From contig JAKITQ010000014.1 in NCBI GenBank assembly GCA_021647985.1, positions 1-62,526 on the forward strand: 62,526 bases of DNA, read 5' to 3'. A program made the position numbers and the translations under genes. Positions 1-9,402 of this stretch are shown one piece after another (position 1 is the first letter of the stretch; each line of letters opens with the position of its first letter). The notes under the pieces were generated by a model that saw only the letters and a list, made by a program, of their open reading frames with translations, had not been told where the DNA came from and did not search any database. The DNA comes from Flavobacteriaceae bacterium (lineage in GTDB: Bacteria > Bacteroidota > Bacteroidia > Flavobacteriales > Flavobacteriaceae).

Positions 1-204
1 TTCAACTTCTTCATTTGTTAATGGATCTTTTTCAATGGTTTTGCAACTCGTGTTTCCACCACCGTAATTTGTAATTCTTAAATCAGCTCCTAATATGTTA
101 GATCTGTACAAAAACAGTTCTACTTGATCATCACCATAAGAGGCTGCTTTTTCGTCATCCCACAAATAATCTACATGGTTATATTTGACTACTGTTTTTT
201 TCAT
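1..204 (-). CDS. Bifunctional rhamnulose-1-phosphate aldolase / short-chain dehydrogenase, N-terminal fragment (runs off the window)
   Basis: Only the first 68 codons are present, read from the ATG at 204 down to base 1 with no stop. The start MKKTVVKYNHVDYLWDD, the stretch ELFLYRSNILGADL and the glycine/asparagine motif NYGGGNTSCKT followed by EKDPLTNEEVE fit the N-terminus of the class II aldolase fused to a short-chain dehydrogenase found in Bacteroidota rhamnose operons. That enzyme splits rhamnulose-1-phosphate and oxidises the lactaldehyde formed. The gene lies downstream of susC/susD in the same direction, with one interspersed repeat copy in the 158-base gap. Substrate is inferred from family; other deoxysugar phosphates are possible. 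Confidence 0.8.
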   Translation of the reverse strand, partial: MKKTVVKYNHVDYLWDDEKAASYGDDQVELFLYRSNILGADLRITNYGGGNTSCKTIEKDPLTNEEVE

Positions 205-220
205 AAAATAGTATGTTATT

Positions 221-330
221 TATTTGTGAGAGGCTAAATTAATTTATTAGTTAGTCAACTCACCTTGTCAGCGTGGCACCCTAAATCCCGCTTCCAAAAG
301 TTATCGAAAGCGGGATAATAGTAAACCTTT
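221..330 (+). repeat. Interspersed palindromic repeat, copy A (divergent)
   Basis: This copy has the 5' landmark of the family (TTTGTGAGAGGCTAAATTAA, then TTAGTTAGTC) and the ATCCCGCTT/AAGCGGGAT hairpin, with stem arms at 285-293 and 308-316, then AACCTTTAAT. It lacks the inner TGCTGAA hairpin and the CCTGCCGGCAGG palindrome. It lies between susD and the aldolase gene. Confidence 0.6.
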
Positions 331-362
331 AATTCAATTATAAATAATTGAAACAACTAAAT

Positions 363-1799
363 TTAGTAACCAGGATTCTGAGTAAGTTCAGGACTGATTG
401 TAGTTTCTGAAAAAGGTATAGGTAAAAGCAATTCGAAATCTTCAACCGAATCTGAAGAACCTATGCTCGTAAAAAAAGCATTTAAAACAGTTTGTGCTCT
501 ATTTGTTCTTACTAAATCAAACCACCTATGTCCTTCCAAGAAAAACTCCGCTCTACGTTCATTTTCTAGTGCTAATCTAGTTTCTGCCTGAGATAATCCA
601 GCAAGGTCTCCAAGACCTGCTCTAGTTCTTACTAGGTTGATATTAGCCAATGCATCATCAGTATTGCCATTTTCGTTTTGTGCTTCTGCTAATGATAAAA
701 GTACATCGGCAAATCGCAACAGCGTGTGATTTACCCCACTATCATTTGAAATACCTGTAGTCACATCAAAAAACTTAAGTCCAGCATTAGTTGGATCATA
801 AACATTGTCAACAGTTAACACAGAATCCAAAACGGAAACATCTCTTCTCAGATCACCTGCTTCATAGAAGTCGAGAATATTATCCGTCGGGGTCATACGC
901 CCCGACCCGCTTAAACCATTAACTGCTAAATTTATAAATTCAGGGGTAATCATAGTACCCATACGGCTACCTTCACCAATATTTCCTGAAAGATAATTTA
1001 CCTCAAAGATGGATTCTTCGTACTCGTCGTTGCCTGCACTAAAAAGCGCTCCGTAATCTGAAGAAAGAGAATAGTCGTTATTTCCGTTAATTACTTCATT
1101 GAATATTGCGGCTGACTCAGTGTACTTCCCTTGAGTCAAAAAGACTTTTCCAAGTAATGTTTTTGCCGCACCAACAGATGCCCTAGACTTTCCTATATTA
1201 CCAATAGTCAATAAATTATCAGACGATCTGATTAAATCTCGTTCTATAAGATCATATACTTCACTTGTTGGGTTTCTGGTCATTTCATAATCCTTAATTT
1301 GATCAGGACTCGTAAAGACAACATCTTCAAGTAATGGAACATCGCCGTAAAGCCTCACCATAACAAAGTAAGCATAAGCTCTTAAAAACAACGTTTCGCC
1401 TGTAATTTGTTTGGTATCTTCTTCGCTCAAATCTGCCTCACCCACCTTCAAAAGAACTACGTTGCTTCTTGAAACAATATTGAAGCATGACTTCCAAAGT
1501 GCATTTGTAAACGAGTTGGTGGCAGTAAATGCAACCCTATTACACTCATCTTCGGCAGTTGTTGGCGAAGAAAATGATATCGTTGCATTATCCGTTGCTA
1601 ATTCTGTGAAATAAATTAATTGACCACTATGAATTCTCTGAAGTTCTCCGTATATTCCAAATAGAGCGGTATCAAAATGTGCTGGGGTTTTAAAAAAATC
1701 AGCTTGACTTAATCGATCTTTAGGATTGAGCACTAAAAAATCGTCGCACGACATTAAAGTTATGGCTATAAAAATAAATGTATATATTCGTTTCATCAT
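363..1799 (-). CDS. SusD/RagB-family nutrient-binding outer-membrane lipoprotein
   Basis: Surface glycan-binding partner of a SusC transporter; it caps the TonB-dependent channel and presents oligosaccharides. The 478-residue protein starts with a lipoprotein signal (lipobox LMSC, Cys at about residue 18), then DDFLVLNPKDRLS, a usual SusD N-terminus. It has TPR-like helices in the middle (FLRAYAYFVMVRLYGDVP) and the C-terminal FLEGHRWFDLVR and LLLPIPFSE motifs typical of RagB/SusD. Its start is 9 bases after the susC stop, so the two are almost certainly cotranscribed. Length is slightly short for the family but all landmarks are present. Substrate cannot be told from sequence. Confidence 0.95.
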   Translation of the reverse strand: MMKRIYTFIFIAITLMSCDDFLVLNPKDRLSQADFFKTPAHFDTALFGIYGELQRIHSGQLIYFTELATDNATISFSSPTTAEDECNRVAFTATNSFTNALWKSCFNIVSRSNVVLLKVGEADLSEEDTKQITGETLFLRAYAYFVMVRLYGDVPLLEDVVFTSPDQIKDYEMTRNPTSEVYDLIERDLIRSSDNLLTIGNIGKSRASVGAAKTLLGKVFLTQGKYTESAAIFNEVINGNNDYSLSSDYGALFSAGNDEYEESIFEVNYLSGNIGEGSRMGTMITPEFINLAVNGLSGSGRMTPTDNILDFYEAGDLRRDVSVLDSVLTVDNVYDPTNAGLKFFDVTTGISNDSGVNHTLLRFADVLLSLAEAQNENGNTDDALANINLVRTRAGLGDLAGLSQAETRLALENERRAEFFLEGHRWFDLVRTNRAQTVLNAFFTSIGSSDSVEDFELLLPIPFSETTISPELTQNPGY

Positions 1800-1808
1800 T
1801 GTATTGTT

Positions 1809-4800
1809 TTAAAATGTTAAGTTAACTCCTAATGTTATGGTTGTGGCTAAAGGATAGGCATAATCATCAATACCTGCCCCTGACACACTATTTCCTGATG
1901 TAGCAGCCTCAGGGTCGAAACCAGGATAATCTGTCCATGTTTTAAGGTTTTGTCCACTAAGTGAAAAGGTTACCCCTGACAATGACATTTTTTTGACTAA
2001 TTGATCGGACAACCTGTAACTTAAATTGACATTATTAAGTCGTACGTAAGATGCATCATAAACATAACGAGAGGTGGTAGATATACCCCTTCCATGATTA
2101 ACTCGTATAGATCTTGGAATAACACCATTACCTGGTTCAGTTGGTGATCTCCATCTTTGCGTTGCTATAGCCAATTGATTCTGTACTCCAGCGGAGTTTA
2201 AGTTAATACCACCTGATAAATAAAATACATCAGCTCCCTCTTGTCCATTTATAAGAATGGATAAATCAAAATTTTTGTATGTGAATGTATTGGTAAACCC
2301 CCACACAAAATCTGGGAAAGGGTTTCCAACAACCTGAAGGTCATTATCGTTTATTACACCATCACCGTTAAAATCATCAAAAATAAGATCTCCTGCGGCC
2401 ACATTACCGTTTAACACTGGAGTTCCAACAACATCTGCATCGGTAGCATATACCCCAATTGCCTTCAGCATATAAAAACTAGCTAGAGGATACCCTTCCT
2501 GTACAATCTGAACAGTGGCTCCACCCCGGGACGAAATAAATATTTTCTCTCCTTCACGTGCTAACTTTAATACTTTGTTTTCGTTCTTGCTAAAGATAAC
2601 ATTAGAGCTCCATCGAAAGTTATCTGTAATTATATTATCAGTCTGGATTGAAAATTCTACACCTCTATTTTCTACAGTCCCAACATTTTGAGTAGAAGAA
2701 CTATACCCTGAAGCAGCAGGCAATTGTACAGCAAGAAGAAGATCTTCTTTGGTGTCTTTATAGATATCACCAGAAAATGTAATTCTATTATTTAATATGG
2801 TAAAATCCAAACCAAAGTTGTGTTGCTTAGATCGTTCCCAAGTTAGTTGATCGTTCGGAAGTGTATTTGGAACCAAGCCTATTACTTGTGATCCGTTTTG
2901 TACATAATTGTTAAACCCGAGTATTCCTTGTGTAGCATAGTTACCAATAAGGTTGTTACCTGCTTCTCCATAACTATATCTGATTTTAAAATTATCCAAA
3001 AAATCCACAGACTCCATAAAGGCTTCATTGGAAACATTCCAACCAGCAGAAAATGATGGAAACAGACCCCATCTGTTTTTAGATCCAAATCTTGAACTAC
3101 CATCTCTACGAATGGTTGCAGTAAGCAAATATCTGTTATCGTATGAGTAATTAGCACGGGCTAGTAAAGATAATAACGACCACTCTGAAATACTCTGCCT
3201 TCCAGCATCTACCACTCCAGCAGAAATAACTTTGATCTCATCTGTTGGAAAAGCAGAGGCAGCAGCAGAAAGTTGCTCCCAATTATCTTTTTGAACTGTA
3301 AACCCAACAACAGCATCTACACTGTGTTTATCTCCAAAAAGTTTATTGTAAGAAAGCGTGTTTTCATTCAGCCAGTTCAAATTTTGAGAATTAATTGAAG
3401 CGGCTGTAGAAGGTCTAATTCCAAAAAATGGTATATTAGAAGTTCTGAAAATTTGAATAGCTCTAGAAGCGTAATTAACACCAAGCGTAGTTTTAAATTT
3501 TAGATTTTCAGTAATTTTCCATTCTAGAAAAGTATTAATAAACATCTCCGTGTTTTTTCTTTTGTCAGAAAAATCGTTTAATAAGGTAAGCGGGTTGGCA
3601 AAAAAGGCATTTCCACCATCTATACCTTCAAAATAAGGATTACCGTTCTCATCATAAGCAGGAAGTGTAGGCGCAGCAGAAAGTACCTGCGAGAGCACAC
3701 CTCCGGTGGCATAGTGATTTTCCACTTGTGGGAATCGACCTGACGAATGACTAGCTGCTATTGAAGTACCAAATTTAACCTTGTCAGAAATAGCGATATC
3801 TAAATTTGAACGAAAATTAAATCTTTTAAACGTGGTAGTCTTGATAATACCGTCTTGATTGAAGTATCCCCCAGAAACATAATATTTTGTTTTAGCATCA
3901 CCCCCTGTAACAGAAAGTTGGATGTCGGTTACTGGAGCCGCTTCGAAAATTAGATCTTGCCAATCCGTATCTATAGTGATAGAGCCGTCTCTAAAACCAT
4001 CAGGTACTTGAGCAGCTGCTGGACGAGTATTATCTGGGTCATTTGCGTTTCCTCCTAGAAAAACATGTCTTGCATCCCTACCATCTACTACAAATTGCAT
4101 ATATTCTTGAGCATTCATCAAATCTAGTTTGTTAGCTATCGTTTGTATTCCACTAGAAACATTTAATGAAACCTTGGCCTTTCCATAGTTACCTCTTTTT
4201 GTGGTAATTAAAATTACACCATTAGACCCTCTAGATCCATAAATTGCAGTTGCTGAAGCATCTTTTAAAACTTCAATAGATAAAATATCAGCAGGATTGA
4301 TTGAGGCTAAAGGGTTTACTCTATTTCCGCCAGCTCTATTTACCAGAGCTCCTGTAGAAATTACAGCCGAATTAAAATTTCTAAAATCACCTCCACTGCC
4401 AGTAGAAAGAGCAAAACCATCTATTACATAAAGCGGTTGGTTACCACCGGTAATTGAACTCGCGCCTCTTATCAAGACATTTACATTACCTCCAGGACCA
4501 CCTGAAGTTTGTGATATTTGCACACCACTAACTTTTCCTTGTAACATTTGGTCAAAAGTAGCGACTGAAGCTTGTTTTAATTCTTCAGCATTTACACTAG
4601 CTACAGAGCCTGTAATATTTCTTCTTTTTTGTGTTCCATACCCTGTAAGCACAATTTCATCTAAAGCGCCACTTGATTTCAATAAAACATCAATTACAGT
4701 CTTGTTCCCAACAGTTATTTCTTGACTAATCATTCCTGTATAGCTAAAAATTAATATAGCATCATTAGATACGGTTATTGTGTAATTTCCGTCAAAATCA

Positions 4801-4985
4801 ACCACCACTCCATTGGAAGTTCCTTTTTCAATTATTGAAGCACCGATAAGTTCGCCATTGTCAAAGTCTGAAAGTACTTTTCCGTTCACCTTTACAGTGT
4901 CTTGTGCCATACCAACTATGGTAAACTGCATGAACAGTATTAATAGCAAGCATTGCTTAATTTTTTTGATTCGTTGTTTTTTCAT
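1809..4985 (-). CDS. SusC/RagA-family TonB-dependent outer-membrane transporter
   Basis: Imports oligosaccharides across the outer membrane with TonB energy. I place the start at the ATG at 4985 (MKKQRIKKIKQC..., 1058 residues), because a good signal peptide ending in VGMAQ begins there; the reading frame is open to 5126, but that part overlaps the likely promoter. Domains in order: signal peptide; carboxypeptidase-regulatory-like domain (VKVNGKVLSDFDNGELIGAS); the SusC signature around GYGTQKRRNITGSV; plug domain (PLYVIDG, ILSIEVLKDASATAIYGSRG); long beta-barrel ending in a terminal aromatic strand (TITLGVNLTF). First gene of the susC-susD-aldolase unit; putative AraC-dependent promoter at 5124-5187. 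Confidence 0.95.
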   Translation of the reverse strand: MKKQRIKKIKQCLLLILFMQFTIVGMAQDTVKVNGKVLSDFDNGELIGASIIEKGTSNGVVVDFDGNYTITVSNDAILIFSYTGMISQEITVGNKTVIDVLLKSSGALDEIVLTGYGTQKRRNITGSVASVNAEELKQASVATFDQMLQGKVSGVQISQTSGGPGGNVNVLIRGASSITGGNQPLYVIDGFALSTGSGGDFRNFNSAVISTGALVNRAGGNRVNPLASINPADILSIEVLKDASATAIYGSRGSNGVILITTKRGNYGKAKVSLNVSSGIQTIANKLDLMNAQEYMQFVVDGRDARHVFLGGNANDPDNTRPAAAQVPDGFRDGSITIDTDWQDLIFEAAPVTDIQLSVTGGDAKTKYYVSGGYFNQDGIIKTTTFKRFNFRSNLDIAISDKVKFGTSIAASHSSGRFPQVENHYATGGVLSQVLSAAPTLPAYDENGNPYFEGIDGGNAFFANPLTLLNDFSDKRKNTEMFINTFLEWKITENLKFKTTLGVNYASRAIQIFRTSNIPFFGIRPSTAASINSQNLNWLNENTLSYNKLFGDKHSVDAVVGFTVQKDNWEQLSAAASAFPTDEIKVISAGVVDAGRQSISEWSLLSLLARANYSYDNRYLLTATIRRDGSSRFGSKNRWGLFPSFSAGWNVSNEAFMESVDFLDNFKIRYSYGEAGNNLIGNYATQGILGFNNYVQNGSQVIGLVPNTLPNDQLTWERSKQHNFGLDFTILNNRITFSGDIYKDTKEDLLLAVQLPAASGYSSSTQNVGTVENRGVEFSIQTDNIITDNFRWSSNVIFSKNENKVLKLAREGEKIFISSRGGATVQIVQEGYPLASFYMLKAIGVYATDADVVGTPVLNGNVAAGDLIFDDFNGDGVINDNDLQVVGNPFPDFVWGFTNTFTYKNFDLSILINGQEGADVFYLSGGINLNSAGVQNQLAIATQRWRSPTEPGNGVIPRSIRVNHGRGISTTSRYVYDASYVRLNNVNLSYRLSDQLVKKMSLSGVTFSLSGQNLKTWTDYPGFDPEAATSGNSVSGAGIDDYAYPLATTITLGVNLTF

Positions 4986-5429
4986 TTGCTTAGATTTTAA
5001 GTTAACAATTAAGTAAGTAATTAAATTTTGTAAAATATAAGAAGTGAATGTTTTAGGCAATTCGATCGAGGTAAAACAAATAAAAAAGCAGATCGATTTT
5101 ACAATTACATAAACTATCTTATGCAAGAATAGATTATTCTTTTTATTTTAAAAAAGTGATTCTGGCATTTTTGTTGTACATTTTGATAAAAATTTAAAGG
5201 AAGTAGCATATATGACAAAATATGCAACCTTTATATCATATTATACATTTTAACAAGTTTAATAACGAGATAGTTGTTAGTGTTTTGAAGTCGTTCGACC
5301 TTTTGCAAATGGTTGCCTTAATTTTTAAGTAGGTAGTGTCAATCATGGTAAATATACCGATATATTGTGAGGGACTAATGTGGATTTAAAAGTTTATATG
5401 GCAACAGTATATTAAAGAACCACCTTACC
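4986..5429. other. Intergenic region upstream of susC
   Basis: These 444 bases hold no credible gene. They carry the presumed susC promoter and AraC-type site (5124-5187, minus strand). The remaining 5188-5429 is AT-rich and I see no further repeat or hairpin in it. Confidence 0.6.
5124..5187 (-). promoter_or_regulatory. Putative susC promoter with AraC-type box
   Basis: On the minus strand, ATCAAAATGTACA (5187-5175) matches ATCAAAAAGTACA (6381-6393) upstream of the isomerase operon at 12 of 13 positions. In both places the motif begins 56 bases before a -7-like sequence: TATTCTTG (5131-5124) here, TATATTG (6437-6443) there. Same motif and same spacing suggest one activator. No clear -33 TTG was found here. 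Confidence 0.5.
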
Positions 5430-6326
5430 TTATTGTGTAGCTTTTTGACTGGGATTATAAGCATTCAACTTCGTTGTGCGATATTCTCCTGGAGTCATGC
5501 CGATCTTTTTTTTGAAAATACGATTGAAATATTGAGCAGATTCAAACCCCAATTCAAATGCAATTTCTTTTATCGAGTGTTGGTGAAAACTCAATAACTC
5601 TTCCGCACGTCTTATTTTGTGTTGCATTTGAAACTCTCCAGGAGACATTCCAGTGTAGTTTTTAAATAGTTTTCGGAATTTAGAATACCCCATATTCAAT
5701 TTGTTGGCTATATATTCCATCTGGTAATCACTAGATCTGTGAGTCAATAATGTCTTAGCTTGTTGAATGATGATGTCAACACTATGGTCATTAAATTCGG
5801 TTCTTTTCTTGGAAGCAAAAACATGACCAAGTAGTTTCATTACTTCTCCAGCCATTAATTGCTGATAGCCAGCTAGTTCTTGCTGACCTATACTTATGAT
5901 ATCGGTGTAAATCTTAACTATATTTTCATTATAGCCAATAAATTTTGTTGGATTTTCTTTGGTCAAGCCAATCTTATCAATGATAGATGTCAAAATACTT
6001 CCTTCAAAACCTACCCAATAAGTGTTCCAGACATTCATATTTTTATGTCTGTACCGATGCCACACTTTTGGGTGCAACATTATCATAGTGCCCGCCATCA
6101 CTTTTTGTTTACCTACAAAGGTGTTTTCAAAAGTACCAGACCCTTCAACCAAGTAAATGAGTTGGTATTCATGCAGCATTCTGCCTTTTTTCCAAGTAAA
6201 TTGGTACGAATCCGGATGTTGTGGTGGGTCGGATAAAGAATATCGTAAAGTGCCACAATTCAGAATATTTAAGCCCCATTCTCGATCAAATTTACTCGCT
6301 ATAAAATATTGAAATATACTATTCAT
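5430..6326 (-). CDS. AraC-family transcriptional regulator
   Basis: Sugar-responsive DNA-binding activator of 298 residues. The N-terminal half is a cupin-like sensor (ELQ-type region with EYQLIYLVEGSGTF, MLHPKVWHRY). The C-terminal 100 residues form two helix-turn-helix motifs (MEYIANKLNMGYSKFRKLFK, then IKEIAFELGFESAQYFNRIF) ending in the AraC signature GMTPGEYR. It is divergent from the isomerase operon and downstream of susC in the same direction, so it is the obvious local regulator of both. One of two direct repeats in the divergent gap covers its start codon, which suggests autoregulation. Effector unknown; a mono- or disaccharide from the imported glycan is likely. Confidence 0.93.
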   Translation of the reverse strand: MNSIFQYFIASKFDREWGLNILNCGTLRYSLSDPPQHPDSYQFTWKKGRMLHEYQLIYLVEGSGTFENTFVGKQKVMAGTMIMLHPKVWHRYRHKNMNVWNTYWVGFEGSILTSIIDKIGLTKENPTKFIGYNENIVKIYTDIISIGQQELAGYQQLMAGEVMKLLGHVFASKKRTEFNDHSVDIIIQQAKTLLTHRSSDYQMEYIANKLNMGYSKFRKLFKNYTGMSPGEFQMQHKIRRAEELLSFHQHSIKEIAFELGFESAQYFNRIFKKKIGMTPGEYRTTKLNAYNPSQKATQ

Positions 6327-6412
6327 TTAATATCAAAATATGTATTTTTATTGTAAAAATATATATTTTTTTCATTTAAAATCAAAAAGTACACCTTTAT
6401 TGTCAAAAAAAA
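6322..6412 (+). promoter_or_regulatory. Two 42-base direct repeats, candidate AraC operator
   Basis: Copies start at 6322 and 6371 (period 49). Shared elements are TTCATTTAA, ATCAAAA and TTTATTGT in the same order; about three quarters of aligned positions agree. The left copy covers the araC start codon. The right one ends a few bases before the -33 element of the isomerase operon, where an activator would sit. Confidence 0.55.
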
Positions 6413-6415
6413 TAA

Positions 6416-6443
6416 TTGTATAAAGAAACAAGGCTTTATATTG
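6416..6443 (+). promoter_or_regulatory. Putative promoter of the isomerase-symporter-lipoprotein operon
   Basis: TTG at 6416-6418 and TATATTG at 6437-6443 are 18 bases apart, close to the Bacteroidota pattern TTG-N17-23-TAnnTTTG but one T short. Leader of about 22 bases to the ATG at 6473. Confidence 0.45.
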
Positions 6444-6472
6444 CGAATTAAATTTCATAAAGAATTAATCCT

Positions 6473-7966
6473 ATGCAGGAGAATACAATAAAAAGAATAT
6501 CGATAAGTAAAGCATCAAATAAATTCATTAAACCTATAACAACAACTATAGGTATCCTAGGCGTTGGTCACAAACCGTATTGGAATCAGTTTGATGGTCT
6601 TTTTCAAGAGATGCTAAATAAAATGGAAGTATTCAAAAGCAAGGTCGAAAAATCCAATGCCGAAATTATTGATTTTGGTATTTCAGATTGTGCAGAAACA
6701 GCTTATGCGCTTGTTCCGAAAATTAAAAAAGCAAATATAGACTTGCTTTTTGTAGATATGGTAACCTATGCCACTTCAAGTTCAATTGCAGCGATTTACA
6801 GAGAAATAAGAGTTCCAATAGTTTTAGTGGCTTTGCAACCTGAAGAGGCATTGGATTATAAAAATGCTTCTACTTACTTACAATTGGTAAATGATGATAT
6901 TTGTGCTATACCAGAATTTACTAATGTGGCGGCAAGAATGGGTTTGAAAGTGCCAGATATTATTATTGGCACTTTATATAATGATAAAAAAGTTGATGCA
7001 GAGATTTTAGAGTATTGCGATATTGCCAAGGTGATCAATAATCTAAAGAATGCAAGAATTGGTCAAATGGGGCATGTTTTGGAAGCCATGTTAGACATGC
7101 ATACCGATTCTACCTTGCTCACCGCGGCATTCGGTTGTCATATTGTTCAAACCGAACCGGATGATATTTATAAATACTATAAGAATCTAGAAGAAAGCGA
7201 TGTCTTAAAATACAAAGCACAAATCAAAGAATATTTTGATTTCCCAGAGCCCAAAAGCGATCCCATTACAGAAAAACTTACGGATGAAGATTTAGATACT
7301 GCGGCAAAAGTTGGTGTAGCGCTAGAACAATTTATTAAAGAAAAGAAACTTGATGGCTTGGCATATTATTATGAAGGTGAACCAGGCTCGGAAATTCGTA
7401 AAGTATTAACCAATTTAATTGTAGGAAATTCAATTCTTACTGGAAGCGGATTTCCAATGTGTGGAGAGATGGATTTAAAAACATGTATCGCAATGATGAT
7501 CATGGATCGGTTAGGTATGGGAGGTAGTTTTGCAGAATTTCATCCAATTGATTTCAAAGAGAATTTTGTCTTAGTGGGGCATGATGGCCCCCATCATATT
7601 GGCATTGCTGAAGGAAAACCTGTATTGCGAAGTCTGAAAAAATTTCATGGAAAACCTGGTAAGGGTGCAAGTGTAGAATTTAAGATTAAAGCAGGACCAA
7701 TAACCATGCTTTCTATTGTTCAGAAAGCAGATGGTTCTTTTAAGTTTGTCATTGCAGAAGGCGAATCAGTAGACGGTCCAATTCCTCCTACAGGAAACAC
7801 CAACACTCGAGGGTTTTTTAAGCCAGATGTCATAACTTTCCTAAAGAGATGGTTTAGTGCTGCACCAACGCATCATTTTGCTCTTGGTTTAGGTCATAAA
7901 GCAGCGCTTATAGAGAAGGTAGGGAATTTCCTAAATATTGAAACTGAAATTGTAAGATCAGAATGA
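6473..7966 (+). CDS. Sugar isomerase of the L-arabinose/L-fucose isomerase superfamily
   Basis: Predicted cytoplasmic aldose-ketose isomerase, 497 residues. N-terminal Rossmann-like half (TIGILGVGHKPYWNQFDGL; IDLLFVDMVTYATSS), then a catalytic C-terminal half with the metal- and substrate-binding acid/histidine pattern expected of AraA/FucI folds: GSGFPMCGEMDLKT, FAEFHPIDF, VGHDGPHHIG and THHFALGLGH. It is not a canonical AraA, whose N-terminus differs. Its stop overlaps the symporter start (ATGA, 7963-7966), so the sugar it isomerises is probably the one the symporter brings in. Exact substrate unknown; L-fucose, L-arabinose, L-rhamnose or a rarer sugar are all possible. Confidence 0.8.
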   Translation: MQENTIKRISISKASNKFIKPITTTIGILGVGHKPYWNQFDGLFQEMLNKMEVFKSKVEKSNAEIIDFGISDCAETAYALVPKIKKANIDLLFVDMVTYATSSSIAAIYREIRVPIVLVALQPEEALDYKNASTYLQLVNDDICAIPEFTNVAARMGLKVPDIIIGTLYNDKKVDAEILEYCDIAKVINNLKNARIGQMGHVLEAMLDMHTDSTLLTAAFGCHIVQTEPDDIYKYYKNLEESDVLKYKAQIKEYFDFPEPKSDPITEKLTDEDLDTAAKVGVALEQFIKEKKLDGLAYYYEGEPGSEIRKVLTNLIVGNSILTGSGFPMCGEMDLKTCIAMMIMDRLGMGGSFAEFHPIDFKENFVLVGHDGPHHIGIAEGKPVLRSLKKFHGKPGKGASVEFKIKAGPITMLSIVQKADGSFKFVIAEGESVDGPIPPTGNTNTRGFFKPDVITFLKRWFSAAPTHHFALGLGHKAALIEKVGNFLNIETEIVRSE

Positions 7967-9402
7967 GCATAGAATATATCACAATAATACTACTTTGCTA
8001 TTTTGGGTTACTTTATCTCATATCAAGATTAAGTGCTAAAAAAAGTGATGCAGCTACATTCTTTATAGCTAATAGAAAGTCTCCTTGGATGCTTGTTTCC
8101 TATGGTATGATTGGTGTGAGTATTTCAGGAATTACGTTTATTTCAGTTCCAGGTCAGGTTGTCGTTAATCAGTTTTCTTATTTGCAAATGGTTCTGGGGT
8201 TTGCAGTAGGACTGATAATTGTAGCCTATATACTACTACCTGTATTTTACAAGATTAAGGCAATTTCAATTTACTCGTTCCTGGAGTCACGCTTTGGGTC
8301 AAGATCTCATAAAACGGCGACTATTCTATTTTTAGTAGCGCAGACTACTACGGCCGCATTTAAACTTTTTTTAATGGCTCAGGTACTGCAACTTATGCTC
8401 TTTGACCAATTAAATGTTCCGTTTTGGCTTACAACTTTATTGACGCTATTATTAATTTGGCTTTACACACACCGTGGTGGTATAAAAACAGTTATTGTTA
8501 CGGATACCTTGCAAACTACATTTCTTCTCGCTGCTTTAGGATTGAGTATTTGGTCAATTGGTTCCCATCTTGATGTATCGGCTATTGACTTATATCGAGT
8601 CATGGATACAGAAGGAATTTCCAAAGTGTTTTTTTGGTCATGGGATGATCCGAAAAATTTCTTTAAATTGTTTTTTACGGGTATTTTACTTACAGTAATG
8701 ACAAATGGTTTGGACCAATCCGTCATGCAAAAGCATCTTACCTGTAAAGATTTAGCCTCTTCACAGAAAAATATTATAACCCTGGCAGTTATCTTGGTTG
8801 TCGTCAATTTTTTGTTTTTATTTCTGGGTGGTGCTCTTCAAGTTTTTAGTGCAAGTGAAGGTATATCTTTACCTGAGCTAACAGATAACATTTTCCCATC
8901 AATAGCCACCGAGCATCTTGGTATGGTAACAGGAACATTTTTTCTGCTCGGTATTGCAGCAGCAGCATACTCTTCTGCCGATTCTTCACTTACAGGTTTA
9001 ACAACCTCATTTTGCGTTGATATTCTCAAATTTAATATAGAGGAAGATAGGACACTACTGCGTAACGTTGTTCATCTTGGTTTTTCACTTTTAATTTTTG
9101 TCATAATAATTGTATTTAGCATAATGAATAATGAAAGTGTTCTGTATCAATTTATTCGTGCTTCAGGATTTATATATGGTCCTCTGCTGAGTCTTTTTGC
9201 CATGGGAATATACTCTAAGAGAAAAGTGCGAGATAAAATGGTTCCTTATATCGCTGTTGGAGCACCATTGTTGTGTATTCTTATTGATCAGAATTCTGTA
9301 AATTGGTTTGGTTACAAATTTGGATATGACATTCTTTTACTAAATACACTGATTGCATCGATTGCATTGTATATTTTTTCATCAAAAACATTTAAAATAT
9401 GA
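7963..9402 (+). CDS. Sodium:solute symporter (SSS family)
   Basis: Inner-membrane Na+-coupled importer, 479 residues with about 13 hydrophobic segments. N-terminal FFIANRKSPWMLVSYGMIGVS and GITFISVPG match the SSS core helices; SSADSSLTGLTTSF is the family motif near the sodium site. It overlaps the isomerase stop by 4 bases and the next gene's start by 4 bases (ATGA at 9399), a tightly coupled operon. It probably carries the monosaccharide released in the periplasm. Substrate not deducible from sequence. Confidence 0.92.
   Translation: MSIEYITIILLCYFGLLYLISRLSAKKSDAATFFIANRKSPWMLVSYGMIGVSISGITFISVPGQVVVNQFSYLQMVLGFAVGLIIVAYILLPVFYKIKAISIYSFLESRFGSRSHKTATILFLVAQTTTAAFKLFLMAQVLQLMLFDQLNVPFWLTTLLTLLLIWLYTHRGGIKTVIVTDTLQTTFLLAALGLSIWSIGSHLDVSAIDLYRVMDTEGISKVFFWSWDDPKNFFKLFFTGILLTVMTNGLDQSVMQKHLTCKDLASSQKNIITLAVILVVVNFLFLFLGGALQVFSASEGISLPELTDNIFPSIATEHLGMVTGTFFLLGIAAAAYSSADSSLTGLTTSFCVDILKFNIEEDRTLLRNVVHLGFSLLIFVIIIVFSIMNNESVLYQFIRASGFIYGPLLSLFAMGIYSKRKVRDKMVPYIAVGAPLLCILIDQNSVNWFGYKFGYDILLLNTLIASIALYIFSSKTFKI

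Noticed and set aside
4986..5126. Longer start for SusC
   Set aside because: The 47 extra residues precede a normal signal peptide and would lie over the putative promoter; the ATG at 4985 explains the export signal.
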